Positions 1-8,732 of a stretch of 64,000 nucleotides of DNA are shown piece after piece (within the stretch, counting starts at the first letter, position 1; every line of letters begins with the position of its first letter). Source of the stretch: Thermincola ferriacetica. GTDB taxonomy: Bacteria; Bacillota; Thermincolia; Thermincolales; Thermincolaceae. The notes under the pieces are model-generated. The model searched no databases. It saw only the letters and a program-made list of their open reading frames with translations, and was not told where the DNA came from. Made by a program: the position numbers and the translations under genes. The stretch lies in contig NZ_LGTE01000002.1 in assembly GCF_001263415.1 (NCBI RefSeq), positions 186,001-250,000 on the forward strand, written 5' to 3'.

Positions 1-71
1 AAAACAGCGCTTAATATAAAACCTATACCTATGCCCAGAACGGTATCCGTCTTCAGCCATTTAAATACCAT
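1..71 (-). CDS. Partial membrane protein N-terminus, last visible gene of the fla/che operon
   Basis: A reading frame opens with ATG at 71 and runs off the window edge after 23 codons without a stop. A good ribosome-binding site (AAAGGGGAAG) lies just upstream, and the start overlaps the end of the preceding gene by 11 bases, as expected for translational coupling. The visible residues are a short charged start (MVFKWLKTD) followed by a hydrophobic stretch (VLGIGIGFILSAVF), so a membrane anchor is likely. In related clostridia a small MltG-like or membrane-anchored protein is often found here; that assignment is a guess from position and is not shown by the residues. Confidence 0.55.
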   Translation of the reverse strand, partial: MVFKWLKTDTVLGIGIGFILSAV

Positions 72-636
72 TTATTTCTTCCCCTTTGTTTTTCAGTTCC
101 AGTATCAAAGCTACTTCTCCTTTCCCGATGGACATTTGTTTGGCTATCTGATCTACTGTATATCCCATTTCCGCCAGAGAATACACCGCTTGGTGCTTGG
201 CCGGAACAGCCTGGGGCAACTTTTCCTGTGGATATTCTGAAGAGGAATCCTTTGTTACTGCCGGTTTTTGTACAACTTCTTTTTTGGCCAACTGCAGCTT
301 AATATCCCGTTCCTTTTCTTTTGACCGAGTCTCATACAGGCTGATAATTTTCCCGGTTTTGTTTTCCTCTTCGGCGCGCGTACATTGGTCAGGGTTAATA
401 ACCGGCATGTTTTGTACTGTGACCTGGGCTTCTTTTATCTTTTCGCTGATCGTTTCTACCACCTGCTCGGAAACACCTATCAGTTCTTTCATTAGACTCC
501 CTACATCTTCTTTGGCCTGAACAATTTCTGCCTTTATTTTTTGTAAGTCCTTAATTTCCTGCTCATTGAACCGGCGCCTAGACCAAAAACTGCCTATTAC
601 TAAAATCAAGCCAATTAACAAAAGTAAATCCGACAA
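61..636 (-). CDS. DUF6115/SwrB-like membrane-anchored protein
   Basis: This 191-residue protein has an N-terminal membrane segment (about residues 3-17), a charged coiled-coil region (about 22-75), a low-complexity linker and a C-terminal helix-turn-helix-like segment (VYSLAEMGYTVDQIAKQMS). This layout matches DUF6115 proteins found behind sigD in clostridial fla operons, in the position of swrB in Bacillus subtilis, where SwrB promotes flagellar basal-body maturation. The start is TTG at 636 with AGGGGAGA upstream. A role in flagellar assembly is inferred from position and architecture only. Confidence 0.7.
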   Translation of the reverse strand: MSDLLLLIGLILVIGSFWSRRRFNEQEIKDLQKIKAEIVQAKEDVGSLMKELIGVSEQVVETISEKIKEAQVTVQNMPVINPDQCTRAEEENKTGKIISLYETRSKEKERDIKLQLAKKEVVQKPAVTKDSSSEYPQEKLPQAVPAKHQAVYSLAEMGYTVDQIAKQMSIGKGEVALILELKNKGEEINGI

Positions 637-657
637 TCTAAATCTCCCCTCATGGAA

Positions 658-981
658 TTAAACTTTTATGTCTAATAGGTTGCCTTTATTAGGTTCTTTG
701 AAATCCTGCGGAGAATCTTCTTCTTGTGCATTATACCTTTGTTTCTTGCCATCTCCGGACTGCTGCCGATATTTTTCCTTTTCATTCTCTTTCTTTATCT
801 TGCCACCTTCTGATTTGGGGGAATTGGTCACCTGTTTCTGCTGTAATTCAGCCTGCTTCTGGAGTTGAGCCGCAAACTGCTGTTGTTGAAATTCCTCATG
901 CTGGTTTTGAATCTGGTGGCTTTTGGCTACTTCGTCTATCTTGGGTATCAACACTTGCATATCCACTGGACGCAACGACAT
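658..981 (-). CDS. Small glutamine-rich hypothetical protein of the flagellar operon
   Basis: I chose the ATG at 981 (MSLRPVDMQV), which has AAGGTGG about 9 bases upstream; a GTG 24 bases further upstream would start inside that ribosome-binding region. The 107-residue protein has a short conserved-looking start (SLRPVDMQVLIPKIDEVAK), then a Gln-rich middle likely to form a coiled coil and a highly charged tail. No enzyme motif or signal peptide is visible. It lies between fapA and the DUF6115 gene, so it is cotranscribed with them. A flagellar accessory role is inferred from position only. Confidence 0.65.
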   Translation of the reverse strand: MSLRPVDMQVLIPKIDEVAKSHQIQNQHEEFQQQQFAAQLQKQAELQQKQVTNSPKSEGGKIKKENEKEKYRQQSGDGKKQRYNAQEEDSPQDFKEPNKGNLLDIKV

Positions 982-1022
982 ACCCAACCACCACCTTTTT
1001 ACCACTTACTTTTATCTAACTT

Positions 1023-2630
1023 TTATCTATATGAAGAAATTTTGATTTCCGAGCCATCCTTGGTCAAACAAGCAAAGTGAATATCATCATGTACATGCAG
1101 AGAGGCCATGCCTATGGTTACCCTAACCCCGGAATGAATAACACCCTCGACCAGTATCCTTCCTCGTTCAGATTGCGCTATCTGATACTCCATGTTTTCC
1201 AGGTCATTTTTTAATGCTTCCATATCCTTGACCAACTGGGCCTGGGTCTGGGCCACTTTAACCACGATAGCCTTTTTATCAGTGGGTAGTTCCCCTAACG
1301 ACTGCTGCATTTGTTTCAGGAGAGTTAATGCTTTTGTAGCCTTTTCCAACTCATTCTCTTTGGCTACCAGCTCTGTTTTGGCCTTGGCATATTCCAGCCG
1401 TAAATAGGGGTTTACACCTGCTTCCAGTTCAGTAAGCGTAGCCAGGTTAGAACCAACTATCTTGGCCTGGATTTCTTCTCCGGCCCGGATAACTCCTCCG
1501 ACTATCACTCCCTTGCCACCGACCGTTACCGTTTTGCCGGCTGATACATGTGAATGCATGATTGCTTCACCGACTACTATATCTTGTCCTGCCGTGACAC
1601 TGGCGTTTTCAATAAACTGGGTATACACGCTTCCGCGGCAGACAATCATCCCTTTGCTTCTACCCACTATGCCGCTCTTTATTTTTAAATTTCCGCCACA
1701 ATGCACAAAACCGCCGGATACGGAACCCTGGATTTCAATATCAGCTTCCGCCTTGACCGTAAAACCGTCGTTTACCGATCCTTTAACAATTACACTGCCG
1801 TTAAAATCGATGTTACCGGTACTGAAATCAACGTCGCCTTTTACTTCCAGAATGTTGGAAACAGTTATTTTATTTCCCTGCAGAACTACATGGCCGTTAA
1901 TGGTAGAAACAGCCACCAAGCCATCATTTGTAAGCTCTACGTTCTTTCCTGCCGCCAGAATAACATCCTTACCTTGCCTGGGCGGCAATTCTTCTCCCGT
2001 TACTGTAAAACCCGGCACACCGGGAGTAGCCGGAATCTTCTCTGCCAGTACCTGCCCGGCCTCCACATTTTGTATCAAATCCAGGTTGTAAAAATCTACC
2101 CGGCCATCAATTAGTTCCTTGGGTTTCCCGGGCATTCCGCCGGGGTTAAACTTATAATCTATTCTGGCCGGCTGGCCGTCTTCTGCTGCCTTCCCCCTGG
2201 CCACTACTAACGGTTCAGTCATTCTCTCCATAGACAGGGCAAGTTCAATGGCTTCTTCATCAATCCCTGCCTTCACTCCTGCCTGTTCGAGGGCTTTGTT
2301 CACGTCTTCCCTGGTTACCGGTTTTCCTCCTCTTGGCGGAGTAATAAAAAGATAGGCTTCCATTTTGTTCCTGCTTACATCAACCCGGCAAGTTCCATCT
2401 ACTAATACTTCTTGTTGCGGCGGCGCTACCAGGACAGCTTCACCCGGATTTTCTAAAGCCTTCCTCACTTTATTCAAATCCGGGTTCTCCACTTTGCGTG
2501 AATGAAGTTCCATAATGATGTCATTGGGAGAAGGCACAGATTCTCCTCGTATGGGAGGAAAAACCAGTAAGTATACTCCGTCACCACGATATTCAAGTAA
2601 GAATTTGCTGTCGTTTCGATTACTCATCAT
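1023..2630 (-). CDS. fapA: FapA/DUF342 flagellar assembly protein A
   Basis: This 535-residue protein matches the DUF342/FapA family: an N-terminal alpha/beta domain, a central parallel beta-helix made of repeated hydrophobic-Gly turns (about residues 220-390, for example DIEIQGSVSGGFVHCGG), then a coiled coil (about 400-490) and a small C-terminal beta domain. FapA proteins are linked to flagellar assembly and polar organisation in several bacteria. ATG at 2630 has GGAGG five bases upstream; the GTG at 2642 would precede this ribosome-binding site. It sits directly behind sigD. Confidence 0.85.
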   Translation of the reverse strand: MMSNRNDSKFLLEYRGDGVYLLVFPPIRGESVPSPNDIIMELHSRKVENPDLNKVRKALENPGEAVLVAPPQQEVLVDGTCRVDVSRNKMEAYLFITPPRGGKPVTREDVNKALEQAGVKAGIDEEAIELALSMERMTEPLVVARGKAAEDGQPARIDYKFNPGGMPGKPKELIDGRVDFYNLDLIQNVEAGQVLAEKIPATPGVPGFTVTGEELPPRQGKDVILAAGKNVELTNDGLVAVSTINGHVVLQGNKITVSNILEVKGDVDFSTGNIDFNGSVIVKGSVNDGFTVKAEADIEIQGSVSGGFVHCGGNLKIKSGIVGRSKGMIVCRGSVYTQFIENASVTAGQDIVVGEAIMHSHVSAGKTVTVGGKGVIVGGVIRAGEEIQAKIVGSNLATLTELEAGVNPYLRLEYAKAKTELVAKENELEKATKALTLLKQMQQSLGELPTDKKAIVVKVAQTQAQLVKDMEALKNDLENMEYQIAQSERGRILVEGVIHSGVRVTIGMASLHVHDDIHFACLTKDGSEIKISSYR

Positions 2631-2646
2631 GTTTACCTCCACTTAT

Positions 2647-3435
2647 TTAAAGAATCTTCTTCTTCACGCGGCTAAGCCTCCCCCGCAGTCTCAGTATAGC
2701 TTTGGTATGTAATTGCGAAATGCGTGATTCTGTAACCCCAAGTACCTTGCCGATTTCTTTTAAAGTCAATCCTTCGTAATAGTAAAGAGCGATAACCATC
2801 TTTTCTCTTTCCGGCAATTTATTTATTGCTTCTCCGAGGATCTTTTTTCGTTCCTCAAACATTACCGCTGCCACGGGGTCAGGCACTTTACTGTCGGCTA
2901 TTGTATCAATCATCTTGACCCCATTGGACCCATCCCGGTCAAACACAAACAGATCTTCCAGGGAGAGCAAGGAAGTACAACTGGTTTCCTGCAAAAGGCT
3001 GTAAAACTGTTGTTTGGTGATGCCCAATGTTTGGCACATTTCCTCATCTGTAGCCGGACGTCCCAATTCATTTTCCAGCCGTGCGTAGGTCTCCTCCAAC
3101 TCTTTGGCCTTCTGTCGAACGGAGTAAGGTATCCAGTCCATGGACCTCAATCCATCCCATATGGCGCCCTTGATCCTGGAAATAGCATAGGTTTCAAATT
3201 TAATATTTCTTTCTGGTTCGAATTTCTCAATGGCGTCTATCAGGCCAAAAATTCCATAGCTGATCAGGTCATCCTGCTGTACATTAGGCGGCAAAGATAT
3301 GGCTAACCGCCCCGCAACATACTTTACAAGGGGTGCATATTTTAATATCAACTGCTCCCTGGCAGCAAGATCCCGTTCTTTTTTAAACCTGTCCCACAGG
3401 GAAATGTATTGGATTTTAGCGGTAGAACCTGTCAT
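2647..3435 (-). CDS. sigD: RNA polymerase sigma-28 factor SigD/FliA
   Basis: Sigma-70-family factor of the FliA/WhiG type, 262 residues. Region 2 (LILKYAPLVKYVAGRLA, then DLISYGIFGLIDAIEKFEP and FETYAISRIKGAIWDGLR), region 3 and region 4 (EREKMVIALYYYEGLTLKEIGKVLGVTESRISQLH) are all visible. It directs RNA polymerase to late flagellar and chemotaxis promoters and is normally held by anti-sigma FlgM until the hook is complete; flgM is not in this window. ATG at 3435 has AGGAGG upstream. Position near the end of the fla/che operon matches Bacillus. Confidence 0.95.
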   Translation of the reverse strand: MTGSTAKIQYISLWDRFKKERDLAAREQLILKYAPLVKYVAGRLAISLPPNVQQDDLISYGIFGLIDAIEKFEPERNIKFETYAISRIKGAIWDGLRSMDWIPYSVRQKAKELEETYARLENELGRPATDEEMCQTLGITKQQFYSLLQETSCTSLLSLEDLFVFDRDGSNGVKMIDTIADSKVPDPVAAVMFEERKKILGEAINKLPEREKMVIALYYYEGLTLKEIGKVLGVTESRISQLHTKAILRLRGRLSRVKKKIL

Positions 3436-3457
3436 TTTTTAACCTCCTGCAGCGGGT

Positions 3458-3889
3458 TTACTCTTCAAGACCCATTTTCCGAATTAATTCCGCCATGCGT
3501 TTTGGGTCATTATTAATTATCCTGCTAACCTGGGGGTCAATTTGTTTAGCCTGAAGCGGCTCAAAATTAAGTTCATTTCCTGACTCTTGTACGTTATTTT
3601 CAGGTTTTTCCCGCATTGTATTTGTCTCCAGGACACCATGGTCATCGATCCTGAGATCCAGCTTAGGCCTGTTCGACTGTATTCCGTCCCCGTAATTTGA
3701 ATTGTTAAAAGCCATGATCCGCACAATATTAGTTAAGCATAAAGTGATTACTGCAAAAATTCCCCCACCCAATAATCCTCTGGATAAAGAAGCCCATAAG
3801 GAAACATCACTGCTCAATGCGACTATAAATATAAAAACGAATACTAAGCCACCGACGAGTACAAACAACTTTAAATGGCTAAAATTCAA
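3458..3889 (-). CDS. Small membrane protein between cheD and sigD
   Basis: This 143-residue protein begins with two hydrophobic segments (about residues 7-23 and 36-55) and continues as a hydrophilic tail ending in a compact helix (NDPKRMAELIRKMGLEE). I do not recognise a named family. The start is TTG at 3889, with GGGGAGG eight bases upstream; no ATG alternative fits. Its place between cheD and sigD suggests a motility accessory protein with cytoplasmic tail, but nothing in the residues shows the function. Confidence 0.7.
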   Translation of the reverse strand: MNFSHLKLFVLVGGLVFVFIFIVALSSDVSLWASLSRGLLGGGIFAVITLCLTNIVRIMAFNNSNYGDGIQSNRPKLDLRIDDHGVLETNTMREKPENNVQESGNELNFEPLQAKQIDPQVSRIINNDPKRMAELIRKMGLEE

Positions 3890-3909
3890 GAACTTTTCCT
3901 CCCCGGAAA

Positions 3910-4395
3910 TTAAATGATTTTTTCCCCGACATTTATAGTTCGGATATACAGTTTACCGGTTTCAGTATAAAACTCTATGGTACGTCCATAGTTCCCTCCT
4001 ACATCCTCCGCCAAAAGTTTAATCTTCAGCTTGGCCAATGTCTCTTTAACGGCCTCAGCGTTTCTTTCACCTATACGCATAATATCGTTGCCACTGTAAA
4101 ACGAAAACATCTGAGCGCCCCCGGCAATCTTGGCCACCAACCTCTGCCGCAAGGCTCCCAAATTTTCCATTTGCTTTACCAGCAGAGGAATTGCTGTGTC
4201 AGCAAACTTGGCTTCGTTTCCCACAGAACGGGCCTGTGTGCTATAAGGAAGCATAATATGGGCCAAACCGCCTATTTTGGTAATGGAATCCCACAAACAT
4301 ACACCCACGCAGGAGCCCAATCCTGCAGTCTGAAGAATGTCCGGGCAGTTGGCAACGTTAAGGTCAGCCATGCCTATTTTGATGATTTTTGCCAT
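3910..4395 (-). CDS. cheD: CheD chemoreceptor glutamine deamidase
   Basis: CheD, 161 residues, hydrolyses side-chain amides of chemoreceptor glutamines and interacts with CheC. The active-site pattern is present: Thr23, Cys29 (QTAGLGSCVGV) and His46 (GGLAHIMLP). The conserved GGA motif (AKIAGGAQMF) and the C-terminal GRTIEFYTETG segment also match the family. Its ATG directly follows the cheC stop (TAGATG), so the pair is translationally coupled, consistent with their partnership. Confidence 0.95.
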   Translation of the reverse strand: MAKIIKIGMADLNVANCPDILQTAGLGSCVGVCLWDSITKIGGLAHIMLPYSTQARSVGNEAKFADTAIPLLVKQMENLGALRQRLVAKIAGGAQMFSFYSGNDIMRIGERNAEAVKETLAKLKIKLLAEDVGGNYGRTIEFYTETGKLYIRTINVGEKII

Positions 4396-5013
4396 CTACC
4401 CAGTCACCCCTAATGATTCCAATATTTTTTCCAAAGACCCTTGTTCCGGGAGTAAAAAGAACTGGCCAGTAATTTTTTCCTTTATTGCACTAAATTCTGT
4501 TTCCAACAAAAGGGCGTGGTCACCGATTGTGCCAGCCTGGGCCAGGACCGTATCTAAAATGGCACCGGCCATATCTATAGCTATAGCAGGCACTGAAGGA
4601 ATAAAGTCCAATTTGGTAAAGCCGGACAATGAATTTAAATATGCTCCCGAAACTACATTTGCCACCTCTGCCAAGGCAGACTTGTCCAAAGCATCTAATT
4701 CTGCGGTAGTTCCCAGAGGTCGCCCCATCAAAATATCTACCAATACCCTGGCTGACTCTATAGGCAATACAAATAAAATATTGCAGGGAGCCTCTCCGGT
4801 TGTGGTAGTAAACAGTCCGGCGACTACCTGTTCGGCACCCCCTAGAGCTTCTGTTACCTCTGTAAAAGGTATAATTTTTATTTCCGGTACTGTCATATGT
4901 ATTCTTTTGCCCATCATTACCGATAAAGCGGTAGCTCCGTTACCGGCTCCTATGGTACCAATTTCCCTGAGAGCATCAAGTTGACTTTCGGTTAATTCTA
5001 AAAACGCTGACAC
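4396..5013 (-). CDS. cheC: CheC CheY-P phosphatase, first active site altered
   Basis: CheC, 205 residues, two-fold pseudo-symmetric CheY-P phosphatase. Each half normally carries an E-x2-N signature. The second is intact (ALAEVANVVSG). In the first, REIGTIGAGN, the expected Asn is Thr19 (codon ACC), so that site should be weak or inactive. The rest of the fold is conserved, including the second helix pair (FTKLDFIPSVP). The start is GTG at 5013 with AAGGGTGA upstream. It sits between cheW and cheD. Confidence 0.93.
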   Translation of the reverse strand: MSAFLELTESQLDALREIGTIGAGNGATALSVMMGKRIHMTVPEIKIIPFTEVTEALGGAEQVVAGLFTTTTGEAPCNILFVLPIESARVLVDILMGRPLGTTAELDALDKSALAEVANVVSGAYLNSLSGFTKLDFIPSVPAIAIDMAGAILDTVLAQAGTIGDHALLLETEFSAIKEKITGQFFLLPEQGSLEKILESLGVTG

Positions 5014-5039
5014 AGAAATAGTTCACCCTTTCTAACTAT

Positions 5040-5486
5040 CTAGGGGTTTCTGTAATTTGTTACAGCATTTAAAATCTCCTCAATGTTCAGCAATATCAAT
5101 AAACGTTCCCCTAATTTGCCGACTCCGCCAAAATAAGTTGAGTTTTGATTGTTGGAGACAGTGGGTGCAGGTTCTATCTGCGATTTAGGTAAAGTAATAA
5201 CTTCCGAAACCGAGTCTACTATTATGCCCAACAACACTTCCTCGGCATTGATGATAATTATCCTAGTAGCTTCTGTATTCGAACGCGGTGATTTATTAAA
5301 AAGCGTCCGTAGGTCCAAAACTGGAATAACCATACCGCGCAGATTAATTACACCTTCAATAAAATGCGGGGCATGCGGAACGCGAGTTATATCAAGTAAC
5401 CTGATAATCTCCTGGACATATCTGATATCAACCCCGTATTCCTCGTTCGCCAAATTACAGGCCACTAACTGAATATCAGTTTCCAA
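5040..5486 (-). CDS. cheW: CheW chemotaxis coupling protein
   Basis: CheW, 148 residues, a single SH3-like coupling domain that links chemoreceptors to CheA. Family features include ANEEYGVDIRYVQEIIR, the VINLRGMVIPVLDLR core and GIIVDSVSEVI. The start is TTG at 5486 with a strong AGGAGGG ribosome-binding site. It follows cheA by 12 bases, the usual Bacillus/Clostridium arrangement. Confidence 0.95.
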   Translation of the reverse strand: METDIQLVACNLANEEYGVDIRYVQEIIRLLDITRVPHAPHFIEGVINLRGMVIPVLDLRTLFNKSPRSNTEATRIIIINAEEVLLGIIVDSVSEVITLPKSQIEPAPTVSNNQNSTYFGGVGKLGERLLILLNIEEILNAVTNYRNP

Positions 5487-5498
5487 GGTATGTCCCTC

Positions 5499-7607
5499 CT
5501 AGAACAAACTGGCCACATCTATAATCAACGAAACCTGGCCGTTGCCAAGTATTGTTGCCCCCGCTATCATAGGGATGCCCCCTAGCAAACTCCCCAGAGA
5601 CTTAATTACGATTTCCTGCTGTCCCATCAGTGCATCGACTATAAGGCCGGCCCTTTTTTCGCCTTTTCGCACGATGACCACGTTAATCTCTTCTTCTTTT
5701 TCTATATCGGAAGGAGGCACATTAAAAACCTTATGTAGCTTTATTAAGGGCAGCACATCCCCTCTGAGCAGCATTACTTCCTGGTCATTAACACTGTTTA
5801 TTTGGCCCGGCATAATACTTGTTGTTTCCGCAATAAAGCTGAGGGGAATTGCATAAATTTCGGCTTCCAACCGGACCAAAAGCGCTTGAATAATGGCCAA
5901 TGTAAGTGGTAACTGGATTTTAAATCTCGTTCCCTCTCCCATTTTACTTTCGATCTGTATGTTGCCGCTTAAGGCCTCAATTTTGTTTTTAACTACGTCC
6001 AGCCCCACACCCCGCCCGGAAACATCAGTAACTTTTTTAGCCGTACTAAACCCGGGCTGGAAAATATACATTAAAATCGCATTATCATCCATGGCAGTAA
6101 GTTCCTCGGGTGTTGCCAGTTGCTTTTCGAGTATTTTCTTTTTAACCGCTTCTACATCTATTCCTTTGCCATCATCCTTGACTTCGATGATTACATGGTT
6201 GCCTTCGTGCCTTGCAGCAAGAATAACTCTCCCAACAGGCGGTTTGTCGGCGGCAATTCTTTCCTCCTTGGTTTCTATTCCATGGTCTACCGCATTTCGT
6301 AGCAAGTGTACCAATGGGTCACCAATTTCATCTATAACAGTCCTGTCCATTTCAGTTTCTTTACCTTCAATAACGAGTTCAATTTCTTTATTCAGGTCCC
6401 TGGCCAAATCGCGAACCATACGGGGAAACCTACTAAATACCAAGTCAATAGGGACCATACGAACCTTCATAACCACATTCTGCAGGTCTATACTGATCCT
6501 GTCCATTTGCTCCAAAGTTTCTGTTAACTCGGGAACCTGCGCGTTACGACCGATTTGTACCAGTCTGGTTTTATTAATCACTAATTCCCCTACCAGGTTA
6601 ATCAGGCTATCCAACCGGTGGATATCCACCCGAACACTTTGACTCGTACGCATTTTTTGAACCAGTCCCGGTTTAGGCTGGGTTAGATTTGGTTGACTGG
6701 AAACAATAGGTAATGTTTGATTAGTTTCCGGCACTTGTATGGATGCCATTTGTGCAGTTGCAATTTCCTGTCCTGCAGGAATTGCAGGCGCTTCTAATGC
6801 TGGGACTGCGGCCGGCGCAGGAATAGTAACATGATTTAAACTATCTTTGGTAATTTCTTTTATCTCAGGTTCTTCCACCTCGGCAATACTCAGTAGGGCT
6901 TTTTGTACCCGCTCAGGTCCTTCACTGGAGATCACAACAACGTTAAAGCTGGTATCGAACTTCTCTTCTTCTATGTCCTGTACCGTTGGCACGCACTTTA
7001 TTATTTCTCCTATTTCTTCCAGGTTTTTAAAAACCATAAATGCCCGGGCTGATTTCATCACACACTTGGGGCTGATATGTACGGTAATATGGTAACATTT
7101 GAAACCTTGTTCAAAGGCTTCCAAGAGGAGGTTTTTTTCATATTCATTAAAGGCCTCTTCTTTACTGCCACTTTTAACGTTATTGCCGTTACTTACCGGC
7201 GACGCAGGATCTTGTCCGGCAAAACCTTGACCGCTGATTACATCGCGTAAACTGCTGATAATTTCACCTAAAGTAAGTTTGCCTTCTCCTCCATTGGCAA
7301 TATCATTAACGGCATTATCCAAGATGTCTACTGACTTAAAGAGCAGGTCAACGATATGACTGTTTAACTGCAAATCACCGCTACGGAGTTTATGCAACAC
7401 GTTCTCCATTTCATGGGTCAGTTCTGCCACCTGTGTATAGCCCATTGTTGCCGACATACCTTTAAGGGTATGCGCCGAACGAAAAATTTCGTCCAAGATG
7501 CCCCTGCCCTCCGGATTTGACTCCAGAGCTAACAAACTGTCATTTAACTTCTGAAGATGTTCTTTCGCCTCCTCTAAAAACATATCGAGGTATTGCGACA
7601 TATCCAT
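5499..7607 (-). CDS. cheA: CheA chemotaxis histidine kinase
   Basis: CheA, 702 residues, autophosphorylates in response to receptors and passes phosphate to CheY and CheB. Domains in order: HPt (phospho-acceptor His46 in FRSAHTLKGMSA), a P2-like response-regulator docking domain (about 150-255), dimerisation helices (about 320-390, IHRLDSLINLVGELVINKTR), HATPase (HLLRNAVDHGIE, DDGKGID, GRGVGLDVVKNKIE) and a C-terminal CheW-like domain. ATG at 7607 has GGGAGG eight bases upstream. All kinase boxes look intact. Confidence 0.97.
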   Translation of the reverse strand: MDMSQYLDMFLEEAKEHLQKLNDSLLALESNPEGRGILDEIFRSAHTLKGMSATMGYTQVAELTHEMENVLHKLRSGDLQLNSHIVDLLFKSVDILDNAVNDIANGGEGKLTLGEIISSLRDVISGQGFAGQDPASPVSNGNNVKSGSKEEAFNEYEKNLLLEAFEQGFKCYHITVHISPKCVMKSARAFMVFKNLEEIGEIIKCVPTVQDIEEEKFDTSFNVVVISSEGPERVQKALLSIAEVEEPEIKEITKDSLNHVTIPAPAAVPALEAPAIPAGQEIATAQMASIQVPETNQTLPIVSSQPNLTQPKPGLVQKMRTSQSVRVDIHRLDSLINLVGELVINKTRLVQIGRNAQVPELTETLEQMDRISIDLQNVVMKVRMVPIDLVFSRFPRMVRDLARDLNKEIELVIEGKETEMDRTVIDEIGDPLVHLLRNAVDHGIETKEERIAADKPPVGRVILAARHEGNHVIIEVKDDGKGIDVEAVKKKILEKQLATPEELTAMDDNAILMYIFQPGFSTAKKVTDVSGRGVGLDVVKNKIEALSGNIQIESKMGEGTRFKIQLPLTLAIIQALLVRLEAEIYAIPLSFIAETTSIMPGQINSVNDQEVMLLRGDVLPLIKLHKVFNVPPSDIEKEEEINVVIVRKGEKRAGLIVDALMGQQEIVIKSLGSLLGGIPMIAGATILGNGQVSLIIDVASLF

Positions 7608-7629
7608 GGTATTACCTCCCGAATAGGCT

Positions 7630-8724
7630 TTAATTTAGCAGTTCAAGCAGCAATTTGGCAACATCTGAAACCGGAACCACATAATCGGCACACCCGTTTT
7701 CAATAGCTGCCTTGGGCATTCCAAAAATTATACAGGTGGACTTGTCTTCAACAATAGTTAACCCGCCATTTGCCTGGATCTGCTGCAAGCCGACCACACC
7801 GTCTTTACCCATTCCCGTGAGAAGTAGTCCAATTTTACTTACCTTGCATCTGGCCAAAGAGGCCATCAAGGTATCAATAGAAGGGCAGTTGCCCGTTGGC
7901 GGCTTATTTTCCTGCAATCTAACAAAGCACCCTGCTGAATCTTCCTGAATTACCGTGTGCCAACCTCCGGGCGAGATATATACTGTTCCGGGCTGGAGCC
8001 TTTCACCATCCTCTGCCTCCTTTACAGTCAGGGGACAGACTTCATTTAACCTGCTGGCCAGCGACCTGGTGAACCCAGACGGCATGTGCTGGGCCACAAT
8101 AACTGCAGCCGGAAAGTTCTCTGGCAACTGCGGCAATATGGTTTGCAACGCCTTAGGGCCTCCGGTGGAAGCGCCAATAGCCACAACCTTCATTCTTGCC
8201 GGGTTAAATCCTTGAAACAGAATACCGTCATCCCAAGCCGTTTTTTCATTTTCAGTTATTTTGTTTTGGGCCCGGAGATCTTCATTAGTCACTCTGTTCC
8301 CGGGATAAAGCATCTTCTTTGCATCTGCTGCTATTTTCACTTTTTTTATCAGTTCATCCTGAACTTTTTCCAAGTCCAGCGATATTTGCCCCGAAGGTTT
8401 GGTTACAAAGTCAACGGCGCCCAATTCCAGCGCTTTAATAGTAGATTCAGCACCAATTTGCGTACAATTACTGAGCATAATAACCGGTGTGGGGGTTTTT
8501 CGCATAATTTCCCGCAGGGCCTCCAAACCGTTCATCACTGGCATTTCCACATCCATAGTTATAACATCGGGGCCCAGTTTTTCCGCTTTCTCCAACGCCT
8601 CAGCACCGTTGAATGCTGTACCGACAACTTGAATATCAGGGTCCTGATGCAGTAGGTCGGAAATGAATTGCGTCATAAAAAAAGAATCATCCACAACTAA
8701 AACTGTATACTTTCTGTTTTCCAT
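7630..8724 (-). CDS. cheB: CheB protein-glutamate methylesterase/deamidase
   Basis: CheB, 364 residues: an N-terminal receiver (VLVVDDS acid pocket, phospho-Asp in DVITMDVEMP, Lys in VTKPSG) joined to the methylesterase domain with catalytic Ser (GASTGGPKAL), His (AQHMPSGFT) and Asp (TGMGKDGVVG). It removes methyl groups from chemoreceptors during adaptation. I prefer ATG at 8724 (MENRKYTVL), with AGGAG five bases upstream, over the GTG at 8730, which overlaps that site. Confidence 0.95.
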   Translation of the reverse strand: MENRKYTVLVVDDSFFMTQFISDLLHQDPDIQVVGTAFNGAEALEKAEKLGPDVITMDVEMPVMNGLEALREIMRKTPTPVIMLSNCTQIGAESTIKALELGAVDFVTKPSGQISLDLEKVQDELIKKVKIAADAKKMLYPGNRVTNEDLRAQNKITENEKTAWDDGILFQGFNPARMKVVAIGASTGGPKALQTILPQLPENFPAAVIVAQHMPSGFTRSLASRLNEVCPLTVKEAEDGERLQPGTVYISPGGWHTVIQEDSAGCFVRLQENKPPTGNCPSIDTLMASLARCKVSKIGLLLTGMGKDGVVGLQQIQANGGLTIVEDKSTCIIFGMPKAAIENGCADYVVPVSDVAKLLLELLN

Positions 8725-8732
8725 GTCCACTC

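Noticed and set aside
5893-6642. Plus-strand open frame of 249 codons
   Set aside because: Antisense to the conserved kinase core of cheA; Ser/Thr/Pro-rich, low-information composition typical of a shadow frame.
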